Below, in pieces: positions 43,970-52,890 of a stretch of 64,000 bases of DNA; the stretch's first letter is position 1; the number at the start of each line of letters is the position of its first letter. Both the position numbers and the translations under genes were made by a program. This DNA comes from Paenibacillus nuruki (GTDB lineage Bacteria > Bacillota > Bacilli > Paenibacillales > Paenibacillaceae). Location of the stretch: contig NZ_MDER01000024.1 in the NCBI RefSeq assembly GCF_001721045.1, positions 1-64,000 of the forward strand, in the 5' to 3' direction. The notes under the pieces were generated by a model. It was not told the origin of the DNA and did not search any database. It worked only from the letters and a program-made list of their open reading frames with translations.

Positions 43970-44209
43970 TTAGTATAGAGATAAAGCTAAAGTATCGCTT
44001 TCACGATAAGTGTGCAAAATCGCTTCAGAACCCACAACTTCGATACTGATCACTGTATCTAGACATGTTTTAATCATTTTTTTACCATTTACAACTTTGT
44101 GTTCAATCGTTCTGCGTAATAGTCTTAACAGCTTGGACATTGGTTGTGTATTCTCGGCGTTAAAGTAAACCGGAACCATCTTGTTCTCTAAAAGAATTGT
44201 CGTTTTCAC
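43970..44209 (-). CDS. Small protein of unknown function
   Basis: Protein of 79 residues with GTG start behind GAGGTGAT. It begins MKTTILLENKMVPVYF; a basic helix follows (SKLLRLLRRTIEH), then two beta strands ending SEAILHTYRESDTLALSLY. No membrane span or signal peptide. The N-terminal strand plus helix might be a small dimerisation domain. The terminators behind it support it as a real transcription unit. Confidence 0.6.
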   Translation of the reverse strand: MKTTILLENKMVPVYFNAENTQPMSKLLRLLRRTIEHKVVNGKKMIKTCLDTVISIEVVGSEAILHTYRESDTLALSLY

Positions 44210-44587
44210 TATTAATCACCTCGTTTATTTTTATAAGTAATTTGAATTCAAAAGATTGTGTAGGTTTAGCCTCTCGACTAACTTGACTTTATTGTAATCA
44301 CCTTTCCTTAAAGAAAACTTAAAATTACATGATTTTCACCTAAAACATTAGTATGAATTTTAAAGCAAGACACATAATGTTCAATAAACCTACATTACTT
44401 ATTACTTATAATAATCATTTATGGTTAAAAATGGAATATATTTCGGGAAACAATTGACAAAATTAAGCCTATAGTGCTACATTTGAATAGGTACTAAGAA
44501 CCTGTATTCTATTATTTTCGTAAATAGTCGCCCTTTATATAGTTATAAAAGCTCACATGCCGGTACGGAAGGGAGAAGATAGTCCAC
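44210..44587 (+). other. Divergent intergenic region with a promoter
   Basis: About 380 AT-rich bases between two divergent genes of unknown function. The only confident element is the promoter at 44454-44483. Confidence 0.5.
44454..44483 (+). promoter_or_regulatory. Sigma-A promoter
   Basis: Perfect -35 TTGACA (44454-44459), 18-base spacer, extended -10 TGCTACATT ending at 44483. It would drive the gene at 44588. Confidence 0.55.
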
Positions 44588-45421
44588 ATGTTAACTTTAA
44601 ATTCTTCCAAAGAACTAATGATGACGTTGACAGACAAAGAATTGTTCTTTTTAGGCGGCATACTTGGATTCGATCAGATCATGGGTATAGACAATCCATT
44701 CCACCATAGTACTGCTGAAGAACTGGCTGATATATGGAAGCAAGCAAGTACATCTTTATTACAAAAAGGATGCTTAATTATAGAAGATAATAATGAATTA
44801 GCGTCACTTCCACCAGATGCATATTTACAAGGAAAGTTTATCGGCACCTATAAGCGTGGATGCTGTATACGTTACTTTTGTGCTACAGATGCTAATAGTA
44901 AAGTCCGTGAAGGGCATAGCTATTTTACGCATGAAACGGTAGTTGATATTAAGCAAACGCCTACTTTACCGGGAAGCTATACGTTAACTGAATTAGGAAG
45001 TCTTAATAAAGCATGCACATTATTGTTAAAACGAATGAAATTAAGTAATAACAAAATAGGTGAAATGCCTGCATTAACATTTTCGCGGCAATGGTTTGAT
45101 CAGTATTTTCGTGATGGTGAACCTATTCAATTAGAAAAGATGATTTCAGAATTAACTGAAATGACCGGAGATTCTGAAGGTTCACGTATTTTTGCAAAAG
45201 TGCTTCATAATTATAGTCTTCGTGCTGAGATTCAATTTTCTCAATGGGAAGAAGATAGTTGGCAACGTCAAGGCGCAGTGTTATTGGCTGATCAGAATAC
45301 CAATTGGATTGTTCGTATGAGCAATCAAGATCATGAAGATTGGGTGATCGCTGTGCCTGTTGATAAAAAGCAGTTACGTCGTATGTTGCTTGATTGGGTA
45401 CAACAACCTGATCCTGTATAA
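44588..45421 (+). CDS. Protein of unknown function, 277 residues
   Basis: Soluble protein, no signal or membrane span, ATG behind GGAAGGGAGAAG. It starts MLTLNSSKELMMTLTDKELF and mixes helices and strands. The middle has a short beta region (KFIGTYKRGCCIRYFCA) and the C-terminal third another (LRAEIQFSQWEED, WIVRMSNQDHEDWVIAVPV) before a terminal helix. I do not recognise a family; the helical start and two-layer shape are only loosely like secretion-chaperone folds. Single-gene unit with its own promoter and terminator. Confidence 0.75.
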   Translation: MLTLNSSKELMMTLTDKELFFLGGILGFDQIMGIDNPFHHSTAEELADIWKQASTSLLQKGCLIIEDNNELASLPPDAYLQGKFIGTYKRGCCIRYFCATDANSKVREGHSYFTHETVVDIKQTPTLPGSYTLTELGSLNKACTLLLKRMKLSNNKIGEMPALTFSRQWFDQYFRDGEPIQLEKMISELTEMTGDSEGSRIFAKVLHNYSLRAEIQFSQWEEDSWQRQGAVLLADQNTNWIVRMSNQDHEDWVIAVPVDKKQLRRMLLDWVQQPDPV

Positions 45422-45443
45422 TTGTAGAAGTAGATCCTATGAG

Positions 45444-45472
45444 CCGGACAGATGATATCTGTTCGGTTTTTT
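45444..45472 (+). terminator. Intrinsic terminator
   Basis: CCGGACAGAT (45444-45453) pairs with ATCTGTTCGG (45457-45466, one G-U) around a 3-base loop, then six T. Confidence 0.88.
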
Positions 45473-45595
45473 ATTGTTAAAATTGTTAAAAAAATATGAA
45501 AAAGTGATTCCATGAGTACCTATATTGGGTAAATTGTTGAAGCACGAGGGTGCAATACTTGTGTATACATATTTTATTTAAAAGGAGTGGAGTAA

Positions 45596-46405
45596 ATGAT
45601 GGAATCTACAATTAATATACATCGCTTTGCAGGTAAAACAGCGTTGGTGACCGGAGCAGGTTCTGGCATTGGTAAAGCGACTGCTCTTAAATTCGTAGCT
45701 GAGGGAGCGAATGTGATCTTATGTGATCTATCGCTTGAACGTATACGTGAAACAGAAGCAGAAGCAAATGCGATTCGTCCTGATGCAGCATTGGCTTTTG
45801 AGATGGATATTGCAAATGAAGAACAAGTGAAACATGCAATTCAGGCAGGAGCAGAACATTTTAGTGGTCTGGATATCGTTTTTGCTAATGCAGGGATTAA
45901 TGGAGTACTTGCTCCTATTGATGAGATTGGATTCGAAGACTGGCAACGTACGATTAATACCAATCTAGGCGGTACTTTTCTGACGATCAAGTATGCGCTT
46001 CCTTTCTTAAAAGAGCATGGAGGCGGAAGTATTGTGATTACCAGTTCGATTAATGGTAATACCACATTTGCAAGCTTTGGTATGTCAGCTTATAGTACTT
46101 CCAAAGCAGGTCAAGTCGCTTTTGCTAAAATGGCTGCTCTTGAACTGGCTCAATTCAAAGTTCGTGTCAATGTAATCTGTCCGGGAGCAATCTCAACGAA
46201 CATTGATCAAAGTACAGAAATGAATGAACTGGTACGCAATATTGCTATTCCTATCGAATTCCCGAATGGTCGTCAACCTTTGGCAGGGCAATCGGGTTCA
46301 GCGGATAATGTAGCAGATCTGGTTACCTTCTTATCTTCTCCAGAAGCGGCTCATATCACAGGAGCGCAGATTACGATTGATGGCGCAGAATCGTTGTTGT
46401 GTTAA
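45596..46405 (+). CDS. Short-chain dehydrogenase/reductase
   Basis: Classical SDR of 269 residues (adjacent ATG codons at 45596 and 45599, AAAAGGAGTGGAG upstream). The cofactor motif is TGAGSGIGKATAL; an acidic residue after strand 2 (VILCDLS) suggests NAD rather than NADP preference. NAGINGV, the catalytic Ser in TSSINGN and YSTSKAGQ with the Tyr/Lys pair are all present. The C-terminal GAQITIDGAESL is typical of alcohol or 3-oxoacyl-type reductases. Single-gene unit; substrate unknown. Confidence 0.9.
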   Translation: MMESTINIHRFAGKTALVTGAGSGIGKATALKFVAEGANVILCDLSLERIRETEAEANAIRPDAALAFEMDIANEEQVKHAIQAGAEHFSGLDIVFANAGINGVLAPIDEIGFEDWQRTINTNLGGTFLTIKYALPFLKEHGGGSIVITSSINGNTTFASFGMSAYSTSKAGQVAFAKMAALELAQFKVRVNVICPGAISTNIDQSTEMNELVRNIAIPIEFPNGRQPLAGQSGSADNVADLVTFLSSPEAAHITGAQITIDGAESLLC

Positions 46406-46463
46406 TCTGTTGCTGACTCTCTAAATAGATAATTAATAATCATGTATATCACAAATAATGATC

Positions 46464-46491
46464 AAGAAGCTCTGTTATAGGAGCTTCTTTT
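46464..46491 (+). terminator. Intrinsic terminator after the SDR gene
   Basis: AAGAAGCTC (46464-46472) pairs with GAGCTTCTT (46481-46489) around an 8-base loop, then TTG TT. Confidence 0.8.
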
Positions 46492-46561
46492 GTTATATTA
46501 TGAGGCTATTGAAATGATTACTGTAATAGATATAGATAATAATCAAAGAGGTGACAACCAT

Positions 46562-46927
46562 ATGTTATCTTGGTTAGCTGAACAGAAGATTAATGAAGCG
46601 ATACAACAAGGAGAATTCGATGATCTTCCGGGAAAAGGAAAGCCACTGGAATTGGAAGATTTATCTCATGTGCCTGAAGAATTACGTGCCGCTTATAAAT
46701 TGATGAAAAATGCAGGTGTCATTCCAGAAGAGTTACAATTGCGACAAGAGATGTTAACCTTAACCGATCTGATCGCAGCTTGTCAGCATGCAGGTGAACG
46801 ACAAGCTTTACATCGTAGATTAGATGAGAAAACATTGCGTTTACAGATGATTACAGCTCAAAGAGGATTGTATGATAATGCTTCTTATCAACGATATGAA
46901 CATCAAATTCGTCGTAAATTCACTTAG
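46562..46927 (+). CDS. DUF1992 (DnaJ-homologue subfamily C28-like) protein
   Basis: Protein of 121 residues. The motif EQKINEAIQQGEFDDLPGKGKPL followed by PEELRAAYKLMKNAGVIPEEL (each longer than shown motifs in most families, hence diagnostic) is the hallmark of DUF1992, also found in eukaryotic DNAJC28. There is no J domain. AAAGAGGTGA precedes ATG 46562, so the upstream ATG codons are not used. The function is unknown. It lies just upstream of hrpB. Confidence 0.88.
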   Translation: MLSWLAEQKINEAIQQGEFDDLPGKGKPLELEDLSHVPEELRAAYKLMKNAGVIPEELQLRQEMLTLTDLIAACQHAGERQALHRRLDEKTLRLQMITAQRGLYDNASYQRYEHQIRRKFT

Positions 46928-47032
46928 AATAGTAATATGTGATTGAAAAAGGTTCGCTTGGAATATTTAATTCTCATTTTATTAGATAGCGTTTATATAG
47001 ATAATCAGACGTTTACAGAAAGGAATTATGAT

Positions 47033-49579
47033 TTGACTGAATTATTGAATTTACCAGTAGATACGTTGATTCCGGACTTGAAATTATATTTAGAGCAACA
47101 AGGAATAGCCGTATTAACAGCGGAACCGGGAGCGGGTAAAACAACGCGTATTCCACTTGCTTTGCGCCATGAAAAATGGCTAGAACATAAGCGCATTATT
47201 ATGCTAGAACCTCGCCGTGTAGCTGCGATTGCTGCGGCACGCTTTATGGCGGCTTCCTTAGGAGAGCAAGTCGGTCAAACGGTTGGTTATCGAGTAGCTT
47301 TGGATAGCAAAGTAAGTAAGCATACAGTGATCGAAGTGGTGACTGAAGGTATTTTGACAGCAATGATCCAGCATGATCCTTCATTAGAACAAGTAGGTTT
47401 GATTATTTTTGATGAATTTCATGAACGGAATCTGCATGCTGATCTGGGGCTTGCTCTGGCGATAGAGAGCAGGTCTATTTTGCGTGAAGATCTAAGGATA
47501 GTCGTTATGTCTGCTACGATGAATCCACATCCTATTGCAGCTTTATTAGGGAATGCGCCTATACTTTCAAGTGCAGGACGAACATATCCTGTAGAAACTT
47601 ATTATGTGGCAGGCGAGTCGATTTTTAATATGTATCAACGTCCATATTCTGATTGGGCTAAAAAAGTAGCTTCGACTATCCAAGAAGCATTACAGCAACA
47701 TGAAGGAAATGTACTGGTCTTTTTGCCAGGTATACGTGAGATTCGATCAGTATATCGAGAATGTGCATCTTTAATTCATCTGATGGGTAGTAAGGCAGAA
47801 ATAGTCATTTTACATGGTGGTATGAGCGCATCAGAACAGGATCAAGTGCTTGCTCCTTCTATAGAACATACACGTAAAGTCGTATTATCCACATCGTTAG
47901 CAGAATCCAGTATTACAATAAATGGAATCCATATTGTTATTGATAGCGGTCTGATGCGTACGCCTATCTTTTCCGCTCGGACAGGGATGCAACATTTGGC
48001 AACAGAACGTGTATCTCAAGATAGTGCAGATCAACGCCGAGGCCGAGCAGGACGACAAAATGCTGGCATATGTTATCGCATGTGGAGTGAAGAAGAACAA
48101 TTGTATTTATCGCCTACCCGTTTACCGGAAATCATGCAAAGTGATCTGGCTTCGACGGCGTTGCAAATTGCACTCTGGGGAACAGAGGTGAATGAATTGA
48201 ACTGGTTGGATCAGCCACCGAGAGCCGCTTATGAGCAAGCTTGTCAATTATTGATCCATCTGGAAGCTCTGGACGATCAGAAATGTATAACAGCGCATGG
48301 ACGTGAATTAACTAAGCTTCGGGTTCATCCTCGTCTTGCTCATATGATTGTAAAAGCTATTCCTTTAGGTCTGGTTCAACAAGCGTGTGATCTAGCCGCT
48401 TTGTTACAAGAACGCGATATATTGTCATTTCATGAAGTAGGTGCAGATTTGGAACATCGTGTACAAGCTCTTCATGGCAATACATCGTATACAGTAGATC
48501 AGGCGGCAATCAAACGTATTCGTGAATGGAGTCAACGATTTGAGAAGCAAGCACGTTTAGTTAAAGTGGATATTAAGGATGCTCCATTAGAACATCTTTC
48601 TTCTAAATTCCATACAGGGCTGTTATTATCACTTGCTTATCCTGACCGAATAGCCAAAAATCGTGGGAATGGTACCTTTCTATTACGTATGGGAAAAGGA
48701 GCTGTATGGAATAAGAAACTGGCTCATTCTGAATATTTAGCAACTGCTTCGTATCTTGTCGCCGCCGAATTAGATGGTACAGGCACAGATAGTATGATTA
48801 GATTAGCCGCAGTTATAAGTGAAGCACACATTCGGGAAGTCCATCAAGCTCATATTCAATTGGTCTCTCAAGTTCACTACGATGAAGAGAGCGAAAGGAT
48901 ATCTGCAAGTATTGATACTTGTCTGGGATCTATTACTTTGCAATCGGTGCCTGATCCTAAGCCTTCAGCAGAAAAGATTCAGCAGGCAATGATAGAAGCT
49001 ATTCGGCGCAAAGGATTGGATAGCTTGAACTGGACCAAAACAGCTGTGCAGTGGAGAGAACGAATATCTTTTATGCATCATCTTCAAGCCGATTATCCTG
49101 CTATGGATGATCAGACATTATTAGCAGATATGAATCAATGGTTACTCCCTTATATAGAAGGAATCCGTCGATTTAGTGAATTGCGTAAGGTAAATATCAC
49201 AGAGCTGCTAACTCAGCAGTTATCATGGGAACAACGTCAAGCGATAGAGCGATTGGCACCTACACATATTGACGTTCCTAGCGGATCACGAATTCCGGTT
49301 AACTATCATGATCCATTGCGTCCATTTATCGCTGTACGATTACAAGAGTTATTTGGTTGTCTCACTACACCGACTATAGGTTATCATACTCCGCTGACGA
49401 TCCATTTATTATCTCCAGCAGGGCGACCGGTACAGGTCACGAACGATTTGAATAGCTTTTGGCAAGAAGCCTATTTTGAAATCAAAAAAGATTTGAAAGG
49501 CAGATATCCCAAGCATTATTGGCCTGAAAATCCGCTAACAGCTGAACCTACACATCGTGCTAAACCACGTCAATCTTAA
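47033..49579 (+). CDS. hrpB: ATP-dependent helicase HrpB
   Basis: DEAH-family RNA helicase of 848 residues. N-terminal LLNLPVDTLIPDLKLYL is typical of HrpB, followed by Walker A EPGAGKTTRIPLA, motif II DEFHERN (DEFH form), SAT motif VMSATMN and motif VI QRRGRAGRQ. The C-terminal HrpB-specific region ends SFWQEAYFEIKKDLKGRYPK HYWPENP, a well-known terminal signature. The frame runs to 46943, but AGAAAGGA lies 8 bases before an in-frame TTG at 47033 and homology starts there. The cellular role is not well defined. Confidence 0.9.
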   Translation: MTELLNLPVDTLIPDLKLYLEQQGIAVLTAEPGAGKTTRIPLALRHEKWLEHKRIIMLEPRRVAAIAAARFMAASLGEQVGQTVGYRVALDSKVSKHTVIEVVTEGILTAMIQHDPSLEQVGLIIFDEFHERNLHADLGLALAIESRSILREDLRIVVMSATMNPHPIAALLGNAPILSSAGRTYPVETYYVAGESIFNMYQRPYSDWAKKVASTIQEALQQHEGNVLVFLPGIREIRSVYRECASLIHLMGSKAEIVILHGGMSASEQDQVLAPSIEHTRKVVLSTSLAESSITINGIHIVIDSGLMRTPIFSARTGMQHLATERVSQDSADQRRGRAGRQNAGICYRMWSEEEQLYLSPTRLPEIMQSDLASTALQIALWGTEVNELNWLDQPPRAAYEQACQLLIHLEALDDQKCITAHGRELTKLRVHPRLAHMIVKAIPLGLVQQACDLAALLQERDILSFHEVGADLEHRVQALHGNTSYTVDQAAIKRIREWSQRFEKQARLVKVDIKDAPLEHLSSKFHTGLLLSLAYPDRIAKNRGNGTFLLRMGKGAVWNKKLAHSEYLATASYLVAAELDGTGTDSMIRLAAVISEAHIREVHQAHIQLVSQVHYDEESERISASIDTCLGSITLQSVPDPKPSAEKIQQAMIEAIRRKGLDSLNWTKTAVQWRERISFMHHLQADYPAMDDQTLLADMNQWLLPYIEGIRRFSELRKVNITELLTQQLSWEQRQAIERLAPTHIDVPSGSRIPVNYHDPLRPFIAVRLQELFGCLTTPTIGYHTPLTIHLLSPAGRPVQVTNDLNSFWQEAYFEIKKDLKGRYPKHYWPENPLTAEPTHRAKPRQS

Positions 49580-49636
49580 ATGCTAAGTGTCTAACTACAG
49601 AAATATGATTTTGTCAACACTTTTTTGGGGATTCCG

Positions 49637-49661
49637 ATTGAAAATATGCCTTCAAGGGTAA
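49637..49661 (+). promoter_or_regulatory. Possible sigma-B-like promoter
   Basis: ATTGAA (49637-49642), 13 bases, GGGTAA (49656-49661) resembles the general-stress sigma-B pattern GTTTAA...GGGTAT and lies upstream of a YflT-type stress gene. Whether this organism has sigma-B is unknown. Confidence 0.3.
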
Positions 49662-49726
49662 TAACTTCACATGCAACCTGATACCAAATTAGGTGATAAA
49701 AGGTTAATACTCGGGAGGTAACAACA

Positions 49727-50410
49727 ATGGATAAAAAAATCGTAGGCGTATTTAATACAGAACAAGAAGCTTCTAATGCAATTGAACAATTAAAAGGTCA
49801 AGGATTTTCTACAGATGAAATTTCTGTGATTACCAAAGACCGTGAAGAATTACGTAATATTACAGAAGAAACAGATACCAAAGCACCAGAAGGTGTAGCA
49901 ACAGGAGCGACTACAGGCGGAGTACTTGGCGGAACAGCAGGCTTGTTAGCAGGTCTTGGTGCGCTAGCTATACCGGGTATCGGACCAATTCTAGCAGCAG
50001 GACCGATTGCAGCGACAATTACTGGCGCAGCTGTAGGTGCTGGAGCAGGTGGATTGTTGGGCGGACTAATCGGTATGGGTATACCGGAAGAGGAAGCTAC
50101 TGAATACGAAGGTTATGTGAATAATGGTAAAATTCTTGTACTTGTAGAAGATGATGACCGTTATGACAATGTATACGGCGTATTCCGTAATAACCGTACA
50201 TTGAATGAGACTCGTTACCGTACACAAGCAGACCGTCAAGGTACGCTAGACCAGTCTACAACAAAGCAAGATCAACCGGTAGGACGTACAGAAGAAGATC
50301 CGAATGCGTCTAAAGTTCACAAAGAAATAGATAAAGACAGTCTTAACGATGATAGTCAAGGATCAGACAACAAATTGACTTCATATTCTAATGGCGGTTA
50401 CGGCGTATAA
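49727..50410 (+). CDS. YflT-domain general stress protein
   Basis: Protein of 227 residues. Residues 1-45 are a YflT/GSP17M-type domain (KKIVGVFNTEQEASNAIEQL). A long Gly/Ala-rich hydrophobic stretch follows at about 62-125 (two glycine-zipper-like hairpins around IPGIGPILAAGP), then a second small domain and a hydrophilic tail rich in Gln, Asp and Thr. The glycine-zipper part may insert into or contact membranes. TCGGGAGG precedes the ATG. Family members are induced by heat, salt or ethanol stress. Confidence 0.85.
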   Translation: MDKKIVGVFNTEQEASNAIEQLKGQGFSTDEISVITKDREELRNITEETDTKAPEGVATGATTGGVLGGTAGLLAGLGALAIPGIGPILAAGPIAATITGAAVGAGAGGLLGGLIGMGIPEEEATEYEGYVNNGKILVLVEDDDRYDNVYGVFRNNRTLNETRYRTQADRQGTLDQSTTKQDQPVGRTEEDPNASKVHKEIDKDSLNDDSQGSDNKLTSYSNGGYGV

Positions 50411-50443
50411 TTGATTTTTCCTAAATTATATAAAGAAACATTC

Positions 50444-50487
50444 AAAAGCTTATCTTTGGTCAGATTTTCTGCCAGAGATAGGCTTTT
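50444..50487 (+). terminator. Intrinsic terminator after the stress-protein gene
   Basis: AAAAGCTTATCTTTGG pairs imperfectly with CCAGAGATAGGCTTTT, and CAG/CTG pairs inside. Confidence 0.75.
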
Positions 50488-50640
50488 CGTCATTATTCTA
50501 CTAGATTCGCTACAGTAATTGCCAAAAAAACGTGCATTAGGTTATAAATGCCCTGTTAGATTATCGCTAGAAGAGGTATACTGACAGTGAAAGGGTATAT
50601 ATTATGTTCCCTTTACTTTATGAATGAGGAGGTTATAATC

Positions 50641-50850
50641 ATGGACGTACAGGATAAACTGACTCAGCCCACATCTGGTTCTGCAAAGGACAAAAAAAGA
50701 AATCGTCGTAAATGGATCAACAAGTTACGTAACGAACTTCGTCTTCCAGGTGCACCATCACCATCGCCTAGAAATGAATCACAACGCATGCCAACACCAA
50801 CAATGTCTAACACTGCAAGCTGGGGTTGTGGATCACGTTTAACTTCATAA
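50641..50850 (+). CDS. Small basic protein of unknown function
   Basis: Protein of 69 residues behind ATGAGGAGG. It begins MDVQDKLTQPTSGSAKDKK, has a very basic centre (KKRNRRKWINKLRNELRL) and a Pro/Ser/Thr-rich tail ending in a single Cys near the C-terminus (WGCGSRLTS). No signal peptide. It could be a nucleic-acid-binding or ribosome-associated protein; a peptide precursor is less likely because no modification genes are nearby. Family not recognised. Confidence 0.6.
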   Translation: MDVQDKLTQPTSGSAKDKKRNRRKWINKLRNELRLPGAPSPSPRNESQRMPTPTMSNTASWGCGSRLTS

Positions 50851-50896
50851 GACCGACTTATGAAGAACTATTGAATATTCCCTCAGGAGTAACATT

Positions 50897-52057
50897 ATGA
50901 CAAAAAAACCTAGATTAAGAGAAATCGAGATTTTGCGTGGTATGGCTTTTGCCGCTGTCGTGCTTCAGCATTCGATTGCTCATTTTTCTGTAGTCCCAGA
51001 ATTGAAAATGGAGGATGGGGCTCGGCTTACTTTATTGCTATTAGCGGCCAAATTTGCAGTACCGGCCTTTATTTTCATCACAGGGCTGGTGCTTTTTTAT
51101 AACTATGAAGACAAAATCAATTATGTATCGTTTGTTCGCAAACGATTTAAAGACATTATTGTGCCTTATCTGTTATGGTCAGTTATTTATTCGTTTATGT
51201 TAGGTATTTACAATAATCCACCGTGGGAATGGATCACGACCATGATTCGCTTCTGGCTCACAGGTAAATCAAGTTATCACTTATGGTATATTGTGATGAT
51301 TATTCCGATGTATCTGTTGTTTCCGCCGCTACGTATAGGTGTAAGAAAAACGATAGCATGGATTAATGGACAACGTTATCGTGCATGGATATTGATGATC
51401 GGGTTAGTTGTAGGATATGAACTTATTTTATTTGCAAGACCTTATATTACCGATACAGCCACCATGTTAAATATTCCGATTCTTAGTGCATATTTTACAA
51501 CCTATGCTGATCGTAATGTGATCTATTACTTGTTTTATTTTCTATTAGGTGCTTTAGCTGGACTACATATCAATGTGTTCCTGGATATCCTAAAACGGGT
51601 GAAATTTCCTGTGATAGTGATATGCGGGTTGTTTGCGGTGTATTATACAGGGCTGGTCTTAGGACATTTTCCTCCAGAAGCTCCATTTGGTAGACGGTTT
51701 ATCGCATTAACCTTATTACAACCTGCCATGGGACTGTTCCTGATTTCATTTTTATTGCTGATCTATATTATAGCTTTGAGTATCCTATCTAGTGGTGGTA
51801 CGTATCATCGACAATTATGGATTACACTAAGTCGATATTCATATGGTGGTTATTTGGCACATGCTTTGATGTTAAGAATAAGTTATATCATAGAAGAGTC
51901 GTTATTAGCAGGAATGAATATTACAGTAAGAATGATTATCGTATGGATAATTACGCTCGTATTATCGGTATTCGTTACTTATGTGATCTCACATATTCCT
52001 TACGGACACTGGCTAACAGGCATGTCATTACGTAAAAAGAATCCAGTTAAACTATAG
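50897..52057 (+). CDS. Membrane acyltransferase (acyltransferase 3 family)
   Basis: Integral membrane O-acyltransferase of 386 residues with about ten spans. The start REIEILRGMAFAAVVLQHSI contains the family's R/E motif and the conserved catalytic-site His in LQHS, and VPAFIFITGLVLFY is the second family motif. YHLWYIVMIIPMYLLFPPLR is also diagnostic. Such enzymes acetylate or succinylate cell-wall or exopolysaccharide sugars. CCTCAGGAGT precedes the ATG. No polysaccharide genes are adjacent; target unknown. Confidence 0.88.
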   Translation: MTKKPRLREIEILRGMAFAAVVLQHSIAHFSVVPELKMEDGARLTLLLLAAKFAVPAFIFITGLVLFYNYEDKINYVSFVRKRFKDIIVPYLLWSVIYSFMLGIYNNPPWEWITTMIRFWLTGKSSYHLWYIVMIIPMYLLFPPLRIGVRKTIAWINGQRYRAWILMIGLVVGYELILFARPYITDTATMLNIPILSAYFTTYADRNVIYYLFYFLLGALAGLHINVFLDILKRVKFPVIVICGLFAVYYTGLVLGHFPPEAPFGRRFIALTLLQPAMGLFLISFLLLIYIIALSILSSGGTYHRQLWITLSRYSYGGYLAHALMLRISYIIEESLLAGMNITVRMIIVWIITLVLSVFVTYVISHIPYGHWLTGMSLRKKNPVKL

Positions 52058-52068
52058 TGTATCCAAAG

Positions 52069-52105
52069 AAGCAGACATCCGTTTATAAAAGGTGTCTGCT
52101 TTTTT
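52069..52105 (+). terminator. Intrinsic terminator after the acyltransferase gene
   Basis: AAGCAGACATCC (52069-52080) pairs with GGTGTCTGCTT (52091-52101, one G-U) and T continues. Confidence 0.88.
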
Positions 52106-52200
52106 AAGTTCTTATTTGTTATCCCTAAAAGAAGAGAATGTATAAAGCTAAAGAGTGTCAAAGTTGAAATCAAATGGTTAAGAAGTTTATAGTGTATTTA

Positions 52201-52220
52201 CGGAATGAATGTTCATTCCG
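52201..52220. promoter_or_regulatory. TetR-type operator upstream of the TetR/P450 pair
   Basis: CGGAATGAA and TTCATTCCG form a perfect 9-2-9 dyad 80 bases upstream of the TetR start. TGAATG/CATTCA half-sites are classic for TetR repressors, and the FatR operator ahead of the Bacillus TetR-CYP102A pair has, from memory, the same form. Confidence 0.75.
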
Positions 52221-52299
52221 CTAACATCACTTAAAGATTAGCTGATGAATGTAGAGCAAAATAGAGATAGACCACACAGGATAGAAAGGAGTGAATACG

Positions 52300-52878
52300 A
52301 TGGAAGCAACACTTCACAAGCAAGATTTAATCTTATCGGCTGCACTTCAATTATTTGCTGATCGTGGATTCGATGGTACGACAGTACCGGTTATTGCCGA
52401 AGCCGCCAAAGTAGGAGCAGGCACGATTTATCGTTATTTTGAAAATAAAGAAGCACTGGTGAATGTATTATTTGAGCAAGGGACGTTATCACTCACAGAA
52501 GCGACAGTAGGTCAATTGTATCAAAATGGTGAAGATGTACGCACACAGTTCAGGCATTTATTTTATGGCATGGTACACTTCGCCAAACAAGATATCAATC
52601 ATCTGCACTTTATTGTCACACATGCACAAGGATGGTATTTGACAGATGCTAACAAACAATTATTTGAACAGTTACAACATGGACTTTATGCCTTTTGTGA
52701 TTATGGCATTGAGCAACAGATGATTCGTCCATTGCCATCACCTGTATTAATAGCGATCGTATTTGGTGCTTTCAAAGAATTGTATAATGCAGTACGTCTG
52801 GGCGGTGTAATACTGTCCGCAGAATTGATAGAGCAAGTGGAGGAATGTTGCTGGAACGCGATAGAGCAGAAGAAATAA
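52300..52878 (+). CDS. TetR-family regulator (FatR/BscR-like)
   Basis: Repressor of 192 residues. The N-terminal helix-turn-helix is typical: LILSAALQLFADRGFDGTTV, then AAKVGAGTIYRYFENKEALV. The C-terminal ligand-binding domain is all helical. ATG 52300 lies 9 bases after AGAAAGGA; GTG 52291 touches the ribosome site. The gene directly downstream encodes a CYP102A P450, the same arrangement as B. subtilis fatR-cyp102A3, where the repressor is released by fatty acids. Autoregulation through the 52201 dyad is inferred. Confidence 0.9.
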   Translation: MEATLHKQDLILSAALQLFADRGFDGTTVPVIAEAAKVGAGTIYRYFENKEALVNVLFEQGTLSLTEATVGQLYQNGEDVRTQFRHLFYGMVHFAKQDINHLHFIVTHAQGWYLTDANKQLFEQLQHGLYAFCDYGIEQQMIRPLPSPVLIAIVFGAFKELYNAVRLGGVILSAELIEQVEECCWNAIEQKK

Positions 52879-52890
52879 GGAGGAATCATA

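Noticed and set aside
50641-50850. Ribosomally made modified peptide precursor
   Set aside because: A single C-terminal Cys and no modification or peptidase genes nearby; the adjacent acyltransferase is a general membrane type.
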